From contig NW_006494916.1 of assembly GCF_000471905.2 (NCBI RefSeq), positions 1,409,675 through 1,473,674 on the forward strand: DNA of 64,000 bases. The letters are read 5' to 3'. The notes under the pieces were generated by a model. It was not told where the DNA came from. It made no database searches and saw only the letters and a list, made by a program, of their open reading frames with translations. How positions within the stretch are numbered: the stretch's first letter is position 1; each line of letters starts with the position of its first letter. This document shows positions 42,057 to 52,828 of the stretch, piece by piece. The DNA is from Amborella trichopoda. Its lineage: Eukaryota > Streptophyta > Magnoliopsida > Amborellales > Amborellaceae. The translations under genes were made by a program, and so were the position numbers.

Positions 42057-42955
42057 TTTACATAATGTGACACGAAGTTTAGTGTCACATAAAAATCTTG
42101 GTTCTAATGGATGGCAATATAACCATGTTTTAGCCATGAGGGTTAGATTTTATTCCTTGGTTAACGTCGGTAGTGATCCAGTGGATGTGTTTAAGATAGG
42201 GCATTTGATGTTTTATATTATAATATGATTTTGGACTATGGTATGTGTGTTTTCCAGTGTGGCGCATGCATGGCTAGAACAAGGGCCTAATTCTCGACAC
42301 TAGCCAACCCATACCATTTGCATATGATAAACAATTTTTGAAGTTCGACCATGCGTTTGATCCATTGGACATGAAGCATGGTCATGTCCTCGACAGAGAA
42401 ATTCCAATATCACTTGTTTTGAAATTTTATTTTTATCAATAGATTTTGATAAGCCAATTATGAACTCTTACTTGAGATAGTAGGTAATGGATCCGTTGGA
42501 TTAGTTTGCGAAAATGTTAACTTCAAAAGGAGTCAAAATTGGTGTTATACAATCAAATTTTAGAATACTTAGTTTTCCTCAATAAATTTTATTAACTACC
42601 AAAATTAATTTATTTTAATAGAGAATGTTAAAAACGATTTTTAGTATTTTTATGATTTTAATAATTTTATTTATGGTGTTTTAATAAAAAATAAAATTAT
42701 TCTTCAAATTTCAATTAAAAAAAAACATAGATAAGTCATGCACACAAAGTGGAGCTCAAGGGACCAATCGGCCCATACATGTACATAATACTCGCATGTG
42801 CGCGTCCACACATCCTCACCCTACACAGAGGGAAGCTCTCCCCGATGGGTGACATAATCTCCATGATGTCATCATCTGACATCACACATACGGAGGAGCC
42901 TTTCACTCATCTTTTGTTGATGGTACATTTTGGACTCGACTATAATAGTATTACG
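42057..42955. other. no recognised gene
   Basis: AT-rich spacer. 42750-42900 is relatively GC-rich (CGCATGTGCGCGTCC) and resembles repeat R in composition only. A 71-codon frame there is not supported. Confidence 0.4.
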
Positions 42956-43410
42956 GAGAATTAAAAAAAAAACCTCGACCATATATTTTCTATATAACTT
43001 GCCCCCAACTTACTCTTATTCTCACTTTCTTTCTCAAAATATGTATCTATGCAAATATCTCTAACCAAATAAATAAATAAAAACTAATCTATTTTATCTT
43101 ACCCATCTCTCTCCTCTATTCCACCAAAATAGGGCTCCGGCATTGCATAAGTTCCACCAAAATAGGGCTCCGACACTGTATATGATGTTGTGCTCCGATT
43201 ATATGCTAATGGTCCAAAAGTCAGCCTCAAATTTGGCCAAACTGATTTTTTTGTACGGAAAAAGCATTTCCATCTCAAAAATAAACTTTTTCCCTTGACG
43301 GTATGTATTTACATAAAAAATTTGTTTTGGGAAAAAAATAAGAGAAAAAATTAGCTTGAGAAAAGCTACATAAAAAGTGTGGTCTTGGTTCTTTTTTTTA
43401 TAATTTTCCC
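42956..43410. mobile_element. TIR element related to the CCGGAGCG-array element (copy 2)
   Basis: The left end (GGAGAATTAAAAAAAAAACC, TTTTCTATATAACTTGCCCC, TTACTCTTATTCTCACTTTC) and right end (GGGAAAAAAATAAGAGAAAA, AGCTACATAAAA, TTTTTTATAATTTTCC) are inverted repeats. Both resemble the termini at 23006-23686. The interior has two copies of TCCACCAAAATAGGGCTCCG and GCTCCG(G/A)CA motifs, the reverse complement of the array unit. A clear target duplication is not seen. Confidence 0.6.
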
Positions 43411-44300
43411 ACGATAATATTTGCAATTTACGAGTTTTGTACCTGAGAGATGCATATGGGGCATGCTTAAGGTTTGAAATTTGGATCTAAACCTTGTGAC
43501 TTTTGGTATTTGCAAAATACATTTGGCATGTTCATCTGACTTTCATGATCACCCTATGTAATATTGAAAGAAATGTCTGCATTTTGAATTTGAGACCTAG
43601 AGATAAATAATCGATCTAGCCTAAAGGACATGCCCCTCTCTACACATTTTCTCACACATAACTAGGTTTTAATGATGGGATATTGATATGTAATTTGAAT
43701 TTGATTAATTGGGTTTACTTTTTTGAATTAACAAAGTTGAGAAAATTGAATTTGAATTTAACCAAAGGATAATGGCGTTAAATCTAAAACATTATTTGTG
43801 ATAGCCAATTTGGGTTTGGACGGTTAGGATCAAACTCTCTCACAATATAGGATTATTAGATCGATGACTCCAAACGATTCTCTTAAAATTTGACACTCAC
43901 TTAAGCATATAAATAGGAAGTCCTCCTTTCACTCTAACCATCCCATTTACCCTTAGCCACATTATGCCAATACGGAGAGAAAAGTGAATGCATGCCCCAA
44001 CCTTTATGGCTTTCTGTTAGCATGCTATGCTAAAGCCACTCCTACGTGTCATTCTCTCTTTCATTATGGTATTTTCGTTATCTAAAATACACATTTTATG
44101 AAGGCTTATAAAAAGTATTTTTAGAGAGAGAAAACATAAAAAAAAGAAGAAAAAAAAATTTAGAGAGTTAAAATTGGGGTATCTGCACAAACTTTAGCAC
44201 TATTATGGCCTCGTATTGGGCTGGTTCGTCCAGTTCTACTCGAAAATCATCTACAATAGATCCGGTTCCACAAAAAAACTGGGAATCGCCGGTGTCCAGA
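43411..44300. other. no recognised gene; candidate TATA box at 43908-43917
   Basis: CATATAAATAGGAAG (plus) looks like a TATA box with a CT-rich downstream region, but no gene follows. It may belong to an LTR or other repeat. Confidence 0.35.
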
Positions 44301-44309
44301 GAGAGTCGG

Positions 44310-44385
44310 GCGATTTCCAATAGTGAATCGCGAGTCTTACACGTGGCCGCAGGCGATTCACTATTGAAATCGCGAGTCTTACACG
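44310..44385. repeat. inverted/direct repeat cluster (GCGATT..AATCGC)
   Basis: GCGATTTCCAATAGTGAATC+GC (44310-44331) is inverted relative to GCGATTCACTATTGAAATC+GC (44353-44373); arms are complementary apart from one bulged base. AATCGCGAGTCTTACACG also occurs as a direct repeat after each arm. The local sequence is GC-rich against AT-rich surroundings. Confidence 0.85.
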
Positions 44386-44562
44386 CATAACTCACCTCAC
44401 ATGTCGGCCTCATCGCTTTCTACACGCGTAATGTAATATCTATTACACATTAATATATAAAGAATAAAGCAACGCTCATACTTCGATGTGAGATAATTCC
44501 TACAAAAAATCATTAAAGCAAGATGATTGAATATATATTATTATAGAAGCTAATATATTCAC

Positions 44563-44690
44563 ATTAGGCAATGTGACGGTGTTGGTTGATATCTCCGATT
44601 TTAAGGGGGAGGTCTAGAGTTTGAACCCCTTAACGCGCGAGTCCTCGTTTTTTGTTGTCAAAAAAGTTTTGTTATAAAAAATAGAAAAAA
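44563..44690 (+). mobile_element. candidate tRNA-derived SINE
   Basis: GGCAATGTGACGGTGTTGG (box A-like) is followed about 45 bases later by AGAGTTTGAACCCC (box B-like; consensus GGTTCGANNCC), then CGCGAGTCCTCG and a T run. This is the layout of plant tRNA-derived SINEs. Box A is weak, and no second copy exists in the window. Confidence 0.4.
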
Positions 44691-46428
44691 TAAAAAATAA
44701 AAGGCTTTTCAAGATAAAGATAAAAAAAAAAAATGTAGTACAACATCTTCTTCTTTTGTCAAAAAAAAAAAAGAAGATAATCAACAAGTTTCATATTTTT
44801 CTTGTAAAAAAAAAAAGGTAACACAATAAGTATTCTTGTCAAAACAATAAAAAGTATTTCTTAATACAACCTAGGAATAAATGGTCTGATTATATTTTTT
44901 TTATTTTTATAACATGATGATCTTTAACATAAATTTAGTAATATTAATTTAAAGGTAGGATTCATACAATGAGGCCATTTGAAATCTCTCTCTTTCTACT
45001 AAGTAGTACTAACAATCTCTTCCACTAATTTATTCTATAAACCTAAAAAATTAAAGACAATTGGTACGAATTCTAATAATTTCTACATTGATAACCAAAT
45101 CTTTTACTTTATTTATTAATTTTTGTATTATAAATCATGTAGTGTACTATTTTTATTATAGTTGTCACTAATACATTTTAAATTAGATGATATTATAAAA
45201 TATTTTAGATTTGTTATTATTTATATAATAAAATAATTATAAAATATTATTGGTATATAATATTATAGTTAGTTAGGTTGTAATAATTTGGGTTTTTTTA
45301 ACAGATTAGGGTTTTCCGCCAATTCGAGATATTAGTGGCCAAGTTTTCATCGATTTAGTCAACTCTTTATTGTAGTCAATATATGATTATATACTTAATC
45401 TATGATAATTTTATGATTTCTTTTGTGTGACGTAAATTTAATGGTCAATATAAGTTCATACAGGGAAAGAACATCTCAATATTCATAAATTTATTCATAA
45501 ATTGATGAAAACAATGAAAGTTAATAATGTAGTACCCTCATTTTCATTGAATTCCTAAAAAACAACATTTATAATGAATTTCAATGATTTTTTTGAATTT
45601 TTTTAAGGCTTAATCCAAGTGATTCGGCCCGATTCCCGATCCGAATCGCAGATTCGTTGATCCGGATCGATTTTTGGGATGTTTGATTCTGCTCACCGAT
45701 CCGTTTTTTAAACCACTAGTCAACGGTGATAAAGAAATGAGCCGATTAATGGTGATATGAAATTTCTATTGAGTTTTATTTTTCATTATATAAGGTAATA
45801 TCTATAAAACCCTAAACTTGTAAATTTCTTCCATTCATAATGAATGCATCATTGCCTCTTATCCATTGATGTAGCTCATTTTGGGTGATCTATGTTACGT
45901 GCCTTCTACTTTTACTTGTGTTATGATTTGGTGATTTCCCATTTTATTTGCTTTTCTTGTTTATAAAACTTTTCTCAAATATATTGCGCATATTATTCTT
46001 CTTAGATATTTTGTTTAGGTGTTGAAATTATTGTTGTGGGTGCTCACCACATCAAGTAGGAATTTGGGTTATCCCGATTCACCAACACCTTTATCTTTAA
46101 CATCTAAAGCTTCATGAAAGCTTTCAAATATTGGCTATAACATGCATTTACAACAAGGGACTTCCACTCTATTGATGCTCATTTCATCATATTTTCGAGC
46201 CTTTACTATGCTTCCATGATCACATACCATGCTCTTTAGTTTAACACAAAAATTGACCTTGTTTTGGAACCACACACTGTAATGTGATCATGGAATGTGT
46301 TTTGAGGTTACATTTATGCTTCTCGTACAGAAAAAAACTGTTGAAAGAAACCCACACTTGAGCATGGATTATTGTGCTATCAATTTGGGATTCCAGTGTG
46401 GCGTATAATAAGTCTCGAGAGGTAATCT
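44691..46428. other. no recognised gene; AT-rich with A runs
   Basis: Very AT-rich. 45615-45720 contains a GC-richer block with repeated GATTC(G/C)G, GATCCG and GATCGATTT motifs that resembles the GATCCGATC text at 61680-61750. No coding evidence. Confidence 0.45.
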
Positions 46429-46528
46429 TGGACAAAGATCTCTTTTTTTTTATAAAAATTCAAAACTTTATTAATCAACGATTAAAAGAAATTACAGAAT
46501 CTGAGATGACAATCTCAATTAAAGAAGT

Positions 46529-46888
46529 TCATCTTTTGGCAAGGAAGTCTTCTAAAACATTGGCCTCACGGAAGACATGCACGAAAGAGAAAATGAAAGT
46601 TCTAGACATATCCCAAATTTGTAACAAGCTGGACCGAAGTTCCCAATGTGGTTTTTGCTCGTTATGACACCATTTTATGACATTCACACAATAAGACCTT
46701 AAATTCCTTGCCACAAATAATTTTAAACCATAGAAGAGAGCCAATAATTCTGCATCATTTGCAGTTTTGTCTCGTAGTGGGCATCCATTCCAATCCCTCG
46801 CCACTCCTCCAAAGCCAGCAGGACCCGGATTTTCTAAAGAGCTCCCATCTAAATTAAGTTTAAAACCCCAACTGTAGGGGGTATCCAT
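46529..46888 (-). pseudogene. LINE-B RNase H domain
   Basis: 119-codon open frame: WGFKLNLDGSSLENPGPAGF, GGVARDWNG, TANDAELLALFYGL and FSFVHVFREANVLEDFLAKR. This gives the first Asp (LDGS), the Glu (AELLAL) and the last region (REAN..D.LAK) of the plant RNase H fold. This is the best-preserved domain of the element; the first 30 codons of the domain context upstream are in another frame. Confidence 0.8.
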
Positions 46889-47100
46889 CTCCCCTGAAGC
46901 CTACACTTAAAATATCTTAAATGGAAAAAGATTTGTTAAATTTCTCCTAACATCCACTTCAAGAATATCTTTCCTCTCTTTTGTGATTGAACATGAAAGC
47001 CAAATAAAATATAAAATTTTCTCCAAAATACTTTCCATAGGCAAACAAATCCCTTCAAACACTCTTCTATTTATCTCCTTCCAAACTTCCCAAAGAACTA

Positions 47101-47690
47101 TCACATTATCACGCTAATTTGTGGAAGCCAAGAAACTCCTAAATTCGAAATAATCCCTTTAACTGCCGCATGTATAACCATAACACACCCAAGCTGGTCA
47201 AAGAACCAATGCCAAATTTTAAGCGTAAAAGAACAATGTAAAAATAAATGAGCACTTGATTCAACATCATTTTTGCATAATAAGCTAACATTTGGCAAGA
47301 TCTTCCCTCTTTTAATAATGTTATCAACAGTGAAAACCTTATCTTGCACTGCCAGCAGCAAGAAAGCTTGAATCTTAAGCAGCAAGGGCCATTTCCATTC
47401 AGTTGCAATTTCTGGCATAGACCACCTCCAGCGATAATGGCAAAACAGATTTTACATGTTCCTAAAAAATCTGGTCCGAAATTCTATTATTGGGGAGGAC
47501 TAAATTCCAAACAACCTGATTGCCTCTGATTTCAAAAATATCAGAGATAACGGCATTGGGATTATCCTGGCGTTGAAAAATCAAATGGAAGACATATTTC
47601 AAAAGGGAATCACCTAACCATTTATTGTGCCAAAAGGAGATATTACAGCCATCCCCAAGATTCAACCTAATATCCCTATGGATCAATGGT
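47101..47690 (-). pseudogene. LINE-B zf-RVT and preceding linker
   Basis: LNLGDGCNISFWHNKWLGDS (47600s) and FSLL/ VFTVDNIIKRGKILPN, LCKNDVESSAHLFLHCSF, LKIWHWFFDQLG correspond to 'GDG..I.FW.D.W.G' and the zf-RVT block 'C..C....E...HL...C'. One Cys/His cluster (LCKND..SSAHLFLHC) is readable. Frames are interrupted. Confidence 0.75.
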
Positions 47691-47924
47691 TAAACGAGTT
47701 AATGGATCTCCAGCAGTGAGACATCCCTCTTGTATTATTTCTCAGCCTAACCCACATTCTAAATCTATCTTCTCCATATTTAGCAGAAATAACTTAATAT
47801 CACAACTGGTCTATGAAGTTTAAGCTTATCCACCACCATTTACACAGCAATGCTTGATTAACCAATCTAATTTTCCTAATACCCAAACCACCTTCTTTTC
47901 TCAGAGTACACACTCTGTCCTATC

Positions 47925-49425
47925 TTAAAAGATGTATTTTTTGGACTTATCAAAACACCCCCAAAGGAAATTTCGCATTAAGGATTCAATTTTCTTAGCA
48001 ACCCGAGGAGGAATATGCAATAAAGACATCTGATAGATTGACAAGTTTGACATGCAAGCTTTAACCAAGGTAATCCTACCACCAAAAGAGAGATATTTAT
48101 GCTTGTATAAATCAAGCTTAACTTGTATCCTCTGAATCACTTTGTCCCAAACGACCATAGGTAGGCTACCATCTAAAATTGGCATCCCCAAATACAAAAT
48201 AGGGAAAACTTCCAAACTACGTCCCAGTATCCCTGCAATGTCATAGACCATAGAGTCATCACAATTAATACCAATTACTATAGACTTTTTAAAATTAACC
48301 AAGTTTGACATCTGATAGATTGGCAAGTTTGACATGCAAGCTTTAACCAAGGTAATCCTACCACCAAAAGTGATATATTTATACTTTTATAAATCAAGCT
48401 TAACTTGTATCCTCTGAATCACTTTGTCCCAAACGGCTATAGGTAGGCGACCATATAAAATTGACATCCCCAAATACAAAATAGGGAAAACTTCCACCTT
48501 ACATCTCAGCACCCCTGCAATGTCACAGACCATAGAGTCATCACACTTAATACCAATTACTATAGATTTTTTAAAATTAACCTTAACCTGCAAAGCTACT
48601 TCACAGCATTGCAAGAATGTACTAATATTTTTGATTTGGTCACAATTAGCTTCACAAAAAAGGAGTGTATCATCAGTGTATCGTAAGTGCGATATACACA
48701 GACCATTATTAGGCATATGAAATCCTCTAAAATACCATTTTACTTCAACAGTTCTAACAAAATGATTAAAGCATTAATCATAAATGATGTACAGGAAAGG
48801 GGACAAAGGATCACCTTGACGAAGCCCATGCGAGGCTCCAAAGAAACCGGTAGGGCAACATTTGAAAAGAATAGAAAAATGTGCAGAGGATAAACACCCA
48901 TACATCCAACTTCTCCATTTTTTCCCAAAAGCCCATATCCTTCATAATTTTTAGAAGAATATTTCATTCAACCCTATCATAAGTTTTTTCCATAGCCAAT
49001 TTGATTACGATCCCTACACAATCACTTAGAGCTCTTGAATGAATGCACTCATGTTCAACCAAAACACTGTCGGTAATCATCTTATCCATGATGAAAGCAG
49101 ACTGGGACCTAGTGATAACCCCCAGTAATACCATTTTAAGTCTTTCAGCCAGAACGTTAGCAATAATTTTATAAATGCTCGAGAGAAAGCTAATGGCACT
49201 CATATTACTAAGGCTCCCAATAACTGACTTTTGGGGAATAATGACGATAAAAGTAGAGTTAACACCTTTAAAGAATTTACCACTACGTGAAAAACTACGC
49301 ACCATTTCCAGCAACTCCAAAGAGACCAAACTCCAGAATTTGTGGAAAAATAATGGTGAAAAATCATTAGGTCCAGGTGCCTCATCCTCGAGAAGCCCAA
49401 AAACTGATTTTTTCAATTCCTTCAA
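47925..49425 (-). pseudogene. LINE-B reverse transcriptase (with tandem duplication)
   Basis: Minus-strand blocks: MKELKKSVFGLLEDEAPGPN; SLSNMSAISFLSSIYKIIAN; VIKLAMEKTYDRVE; then after a frameshift the catalytic region SHLRYTDDTLLFC (48669-48680 encodes YTDD), VKVNFKKSIVIGI, FPILYLGM and GGRITLVKACMSNLSIYQMS. The usual LINE motif is YADD; here the second residue is Thr. The segment from the KVNFKKS block to the GGRITL block is present twice. Confidence 0.85.
48025..48588 (-). repeat. 282-bp in-frame tandem duplication within LINE-B RT
   Basis: GACATCTGATAGATTG(A/G)CAAG begins at 48025 and again at 48307. The two 282-bp units (94 codons) share AACTTGTATCCTCTGAATCA, ATCCCCAAATACAAAATAGG and TTAATACCAATTACTATAGA. 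LINE-A has a single unit. The copies differ at many positions, so the duplication is not very recent. Confidence 0.9.
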
Positions 49426-49575
49426 GAAACATCCATCTCAAGCAATAATAGCGAATCAGCCGAAATACATCTATAGCCCACTCTAAATAACCGAGGTGTG
49501 ATCTTTACCTCAGTGGTGAAAGCTTTTTTGAAATGACTGATAACCACATTAGACATTCCATCCACATCATCAGGA

Positions 49576-50484
49576 TTAATACCATGAATCAAAAAGCCCA
49601 GAAACATTATTCTGACATCTCTGAGCATTAGCAATGGCATGAAAGAATTTAATATTTAAATCCCTTTCTTTTAGCCATTTGACCCAAGATCTCTGCTTCC
49701 AATACACCTTTTCCACCATGCGGAGTTCAAGAAGCTCATTAATTTTAGAGTTTCTTACTAAAACCAACTCCTCAGATAGAACTCCAGAATTTTGAACCCT
49801 AGAGTCCACCTCTGTTAAAGCCTTGACCAAGACATGGGGGAAGAAATCAGACCACTCCCCAGACACCAGAAATCTATCTTGCTTAGACATCGATAAATTT
49901 AAGGAGCTACCATTTGACCTGGTAAAAATTGAGCCAGAAATTAGCAAGTCTATCAAAGCATGGGGTCTCGATCAATCTATTAAATAGACGCATTATTGTC
50001 GTAATCGATCCACCATAATTACTTTCATCAGGCCACTTGATAAAATTAAAGTCCCCCTCCCCCCCCCCTCTCAAACATATCGGATGTTGAAACTATTAAT
50101 AAAATCAGACATCTCATTTATTAAAATTTACTTTTAAGCCAAAACTTGAGGACCATAAGCATTCAACATCCCCCAACGAAAATCGGCGTCAGGCTGAGCA
50201 AAATCAACCATTAGAAAATTATCTTTTTTAAGAGGACAAAAAGACTTCAGAATAGTACGATCCTAGACAATCCACAAGCTCTCAAAAGCCCCTATAGAGT
50301 CAATACCCGAAAAATCCACAGACCCATGACCCCAAGCTTCCCTGGCACTCACAACAGTGGGGCTAGGAAGTTTAATTTTCTATAGGATGAGTACAACAGG
50401 CTTAAAATGAGAAACAAAAAATAAAATGTCTTTCTTGCGAATGAAGTCTCCCAAACCTCTAACATTCTAAGAAAGAATATTCAT
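49576..50484 (-). pseudogene. LINE-B endonuclease and linker
   Basis: Minus strand from 50484: MNILS then NVRGLGDFIRKKDILFF, the start of the L1-type endonuclease (consensus 'NVRGLG'). Later come DNFLMVDFAQPDADFRWGML and FTRSNGSSLNLSMSKQDRFL then VSGEWSDFF, which is the endonuclease C-terminal part. The frame has stops and a C run at about 50057-50070. Confidence 0.75.
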
Positions 50485-50742
50485 GGGAAATGGTTAATAG
50501 AGGAAAAACCTAGGCCATCCCAGCTCGAGCTAAAGAAAACCTCCTCAGGGTCCATAGCATCCTTCATAACATCGTCCAAATCCTCATCTTCATCCGAAGA
50601 TAGTCCTGAACTGACCTCAATCATCTGTTCATCAGCGATGATAATGCCTCTCGCACCTTGGTTTACACACAAAATTCCCCAAGCTTGCAGCCTCACCGAT
50701 GACCTCGTACCCTTCGCTAGAGATTTTCATTTGGCTTTCGAT

Positions 50743-52400
50743 TTACCACACCCATAACCACGTCCTTCTTGTCCCCAACATCAAGTTTACCGCCTTCTTC
50801 TTCGTAAGAATCTCCTTCAAGACCTTTCCAATGGGAATATTAAAATCCATTCCACAGTTAGAGACGATGAAAGAAATCACCTTCTCCTCAGAAGAACTCT
50901 GTGATTTCAACACAGAGTTAGCCATTGCCACTGAAGCCTTAGACGAAAGGGTTTTAACAACAGGATATGTAACAGAAAAGTTTAGCAGCAATGGCCTATC
51001 CTCATGCCAAACGACATTGAGGGGGCTGTAAGCATCCATTTCCACCAAAGCAAGCTTAGGAAATTGGACCTCAGGCTCAACGGGCCCATCAGTATTAGTA
51101 GCTTCAACCTGTTTTTCCAACACCTTAGGAAAAAACTCCCCCTCCTCTAAGTCCACATGTACATTCCTTTCATCAAGCACCACCAGAGCCAAGGGATCAA
51201 CCATAAGAGGATCAAAACCAGGCTTGGGTGAAGAACGAAGCTTCCTAGTAGCACGACGATGAGACAGGGGATACATATTAGCCACCGAAAGCAACACCAG
51301 GTTCAGAGCTAATGCAGAACAATGTTTATAGTCTTTCACAATAAGAGCAGCATCAAACCATAGAAATCTATAAAAATTTTTGGTCTTTCTCTCAGCAGCA
51401 GTGGGCTTTACCTCTTTAACCAGGAAGAGATAAGGGGAAGAAAGGAAGGCTATACCACAAATTGAGGCCGCCGATGATAAAGGCGGGAAAATCTCCACGT
51501 CAACCACTGCCTTCCCCGAGGTTGGTGCCTCAATATGCAGTCGAGATATGTCGCCATGCATATTTCCCTTCGAAAAGTTAAGTGGTGAGACCACCCCGAC
51601 TACATTATCGCATGCACTCTCAAGCTTATCAATAACCGTTGGTACCACAGACGACAAGCATTCCATGAAACGGCCCACCAGGATCCATTGTTTCGAAGTT
51701 CTTAAATTTCGAAATCCTTTTATCATTTTTTTAAAATTACGACGCTTACTCCTCCTCGAAAAATTCCTAGAATGATTCGACGAAAAATTTTGATCCTGGA
51801 TCATCTTCATTTTTAAAACGGCGAGGAACCTCTTCCCACCCTCCTAAGTCCCTGAGATGATCATCACCAATCTTAATCACCGGTGGTTGAGGGCAAACCT
51901 TCTTCTCATCTAACGAGATCTTTATAGAAAAAGATTCTTGGCCAACTAAAAGTCTAACTCTATTGAGAATAAAGGCTCCCTTCCTTTCCCAAATACGGAC
52001 CCTCACAAAACTCAAGTCAACTCCTTGAAGAGAAGCCTTATCAATGTCACAAACTCACCACAACAATTAGCCACCATTCGACAGGTATCCATCGACCAAT
52101 CATAGAGTGGAATACCTGACAATCTGATTCACAAGCTCTCCTTTGGAATGTAAGAAAGATGGGAAGAAGGTTTCCAGAGATCTAGAGATAAAAGCTTGCT
52201 CCAATTTCTGACAAACAAATTTTCTAAAGCCCTACTAGCATCCCCTTTAGCACGCAGAAGGAAGACAAACTTATTATCCCCCCATTACTTTACCTTCGGA
52301 GCATAAGTTAAACTCCAACCCCTTTTGGCACAATCACTCAGACCAAAGATGTCATTCGAGGGTGGGGAGAAGGATCACACAATAGGAAAATGAGCATCCG
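50743..52400 (-). pseudogene. LINE-B ORF1 (DUF4283-type, nucleic-acid binding)
   Basis: A 355-codon frame (50743-51810) preceded by an overlapping frame (51767-52015) and by readable text to about 52340. The upstream part contains LSGIPLYDWSMDTCRMVANC and GEFVTL, corresponding to 'V.G.P...W....F..IA...G..V..D' of plant LINE ORF1 (DUF4283). The C-terminal part is low-complexity and acidic. ORF1 proteins coat the LINE RNA. Frameshifts near 52020 and 51790 break it. Confidence 0.65.
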
Positions 52401-52816
52401 AAAGCAATCCTCATGACAGATCGAACCGAACTGATACCACGGGTGCCATAAAACCATCCTCCTCACAATCTCCATCACTGGAACCTCCACACAAAACTGT
52501 CCTCTCCTCAATAAATTCTATTGAGGATAAGTGGATCACGGTTGCTTGTATCTGCACTTTGCATTCTTGTTCAAGAGAATGAGTCAATTCAATTCCTCTT
52601 AATTGAGATACATATAGAACTAGAGAAGTCAATTCCTCTGCTTTGTTGCCCCAATTCCTTATTCGGAGCCAAAGTAACAACAAAAATATAACAACACAGA
52701 AAGTTACAGAGAGAGAGTCAAACCCACTTCGACCCCATATGCTTCGACCCCATAACGGAATTCACATTCTACAATTGCAGACGATATCTGTTGTTTTTCC
52801 ATTTTTATTCACATTC
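52401..52816 (-). other. LINE-B 5' UTR
   Basis: The stretch between ORF1 and the target duplication. CTTCGACCCCATA occurs twice (52727 and 52746 region). A short minus-strand frame (52411-52683) is not supported. Confidence 0.5.
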
Positions 52817-52828
52817 TGGACAAAGATC

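Larger units (their letters stand above)
46441..52816 (-). mobile_element. LINE-B: full-length L1-type LINE (6.4 kb)
   Basis: Flanked by a perfect 12-bp target duplication TGGACAAAGATC (46429-46440 and 52817-52828). The 3' end is poly-A (poly-T at about 46441-46451). In transcription order (minus strand): 5' UTR, ORF1 with a DUF4283-like N-terminus, endonuclease starting MNILS, RT, zf-RVT and RNase H. Size and order are those of complete plant L1 elements. ORF1, endonuclease, RT and RNase H each carry stops or frameshifts, and RT contains a 282-bp tandem duplication, so it is inactive. Same family as LINE-A. Confidence 0.93.

Noticed and set aside
48424-49486. plus-strand frames over LINE-B
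   Set aside because: Antisense shadows of the LINE reverse transcriptase.
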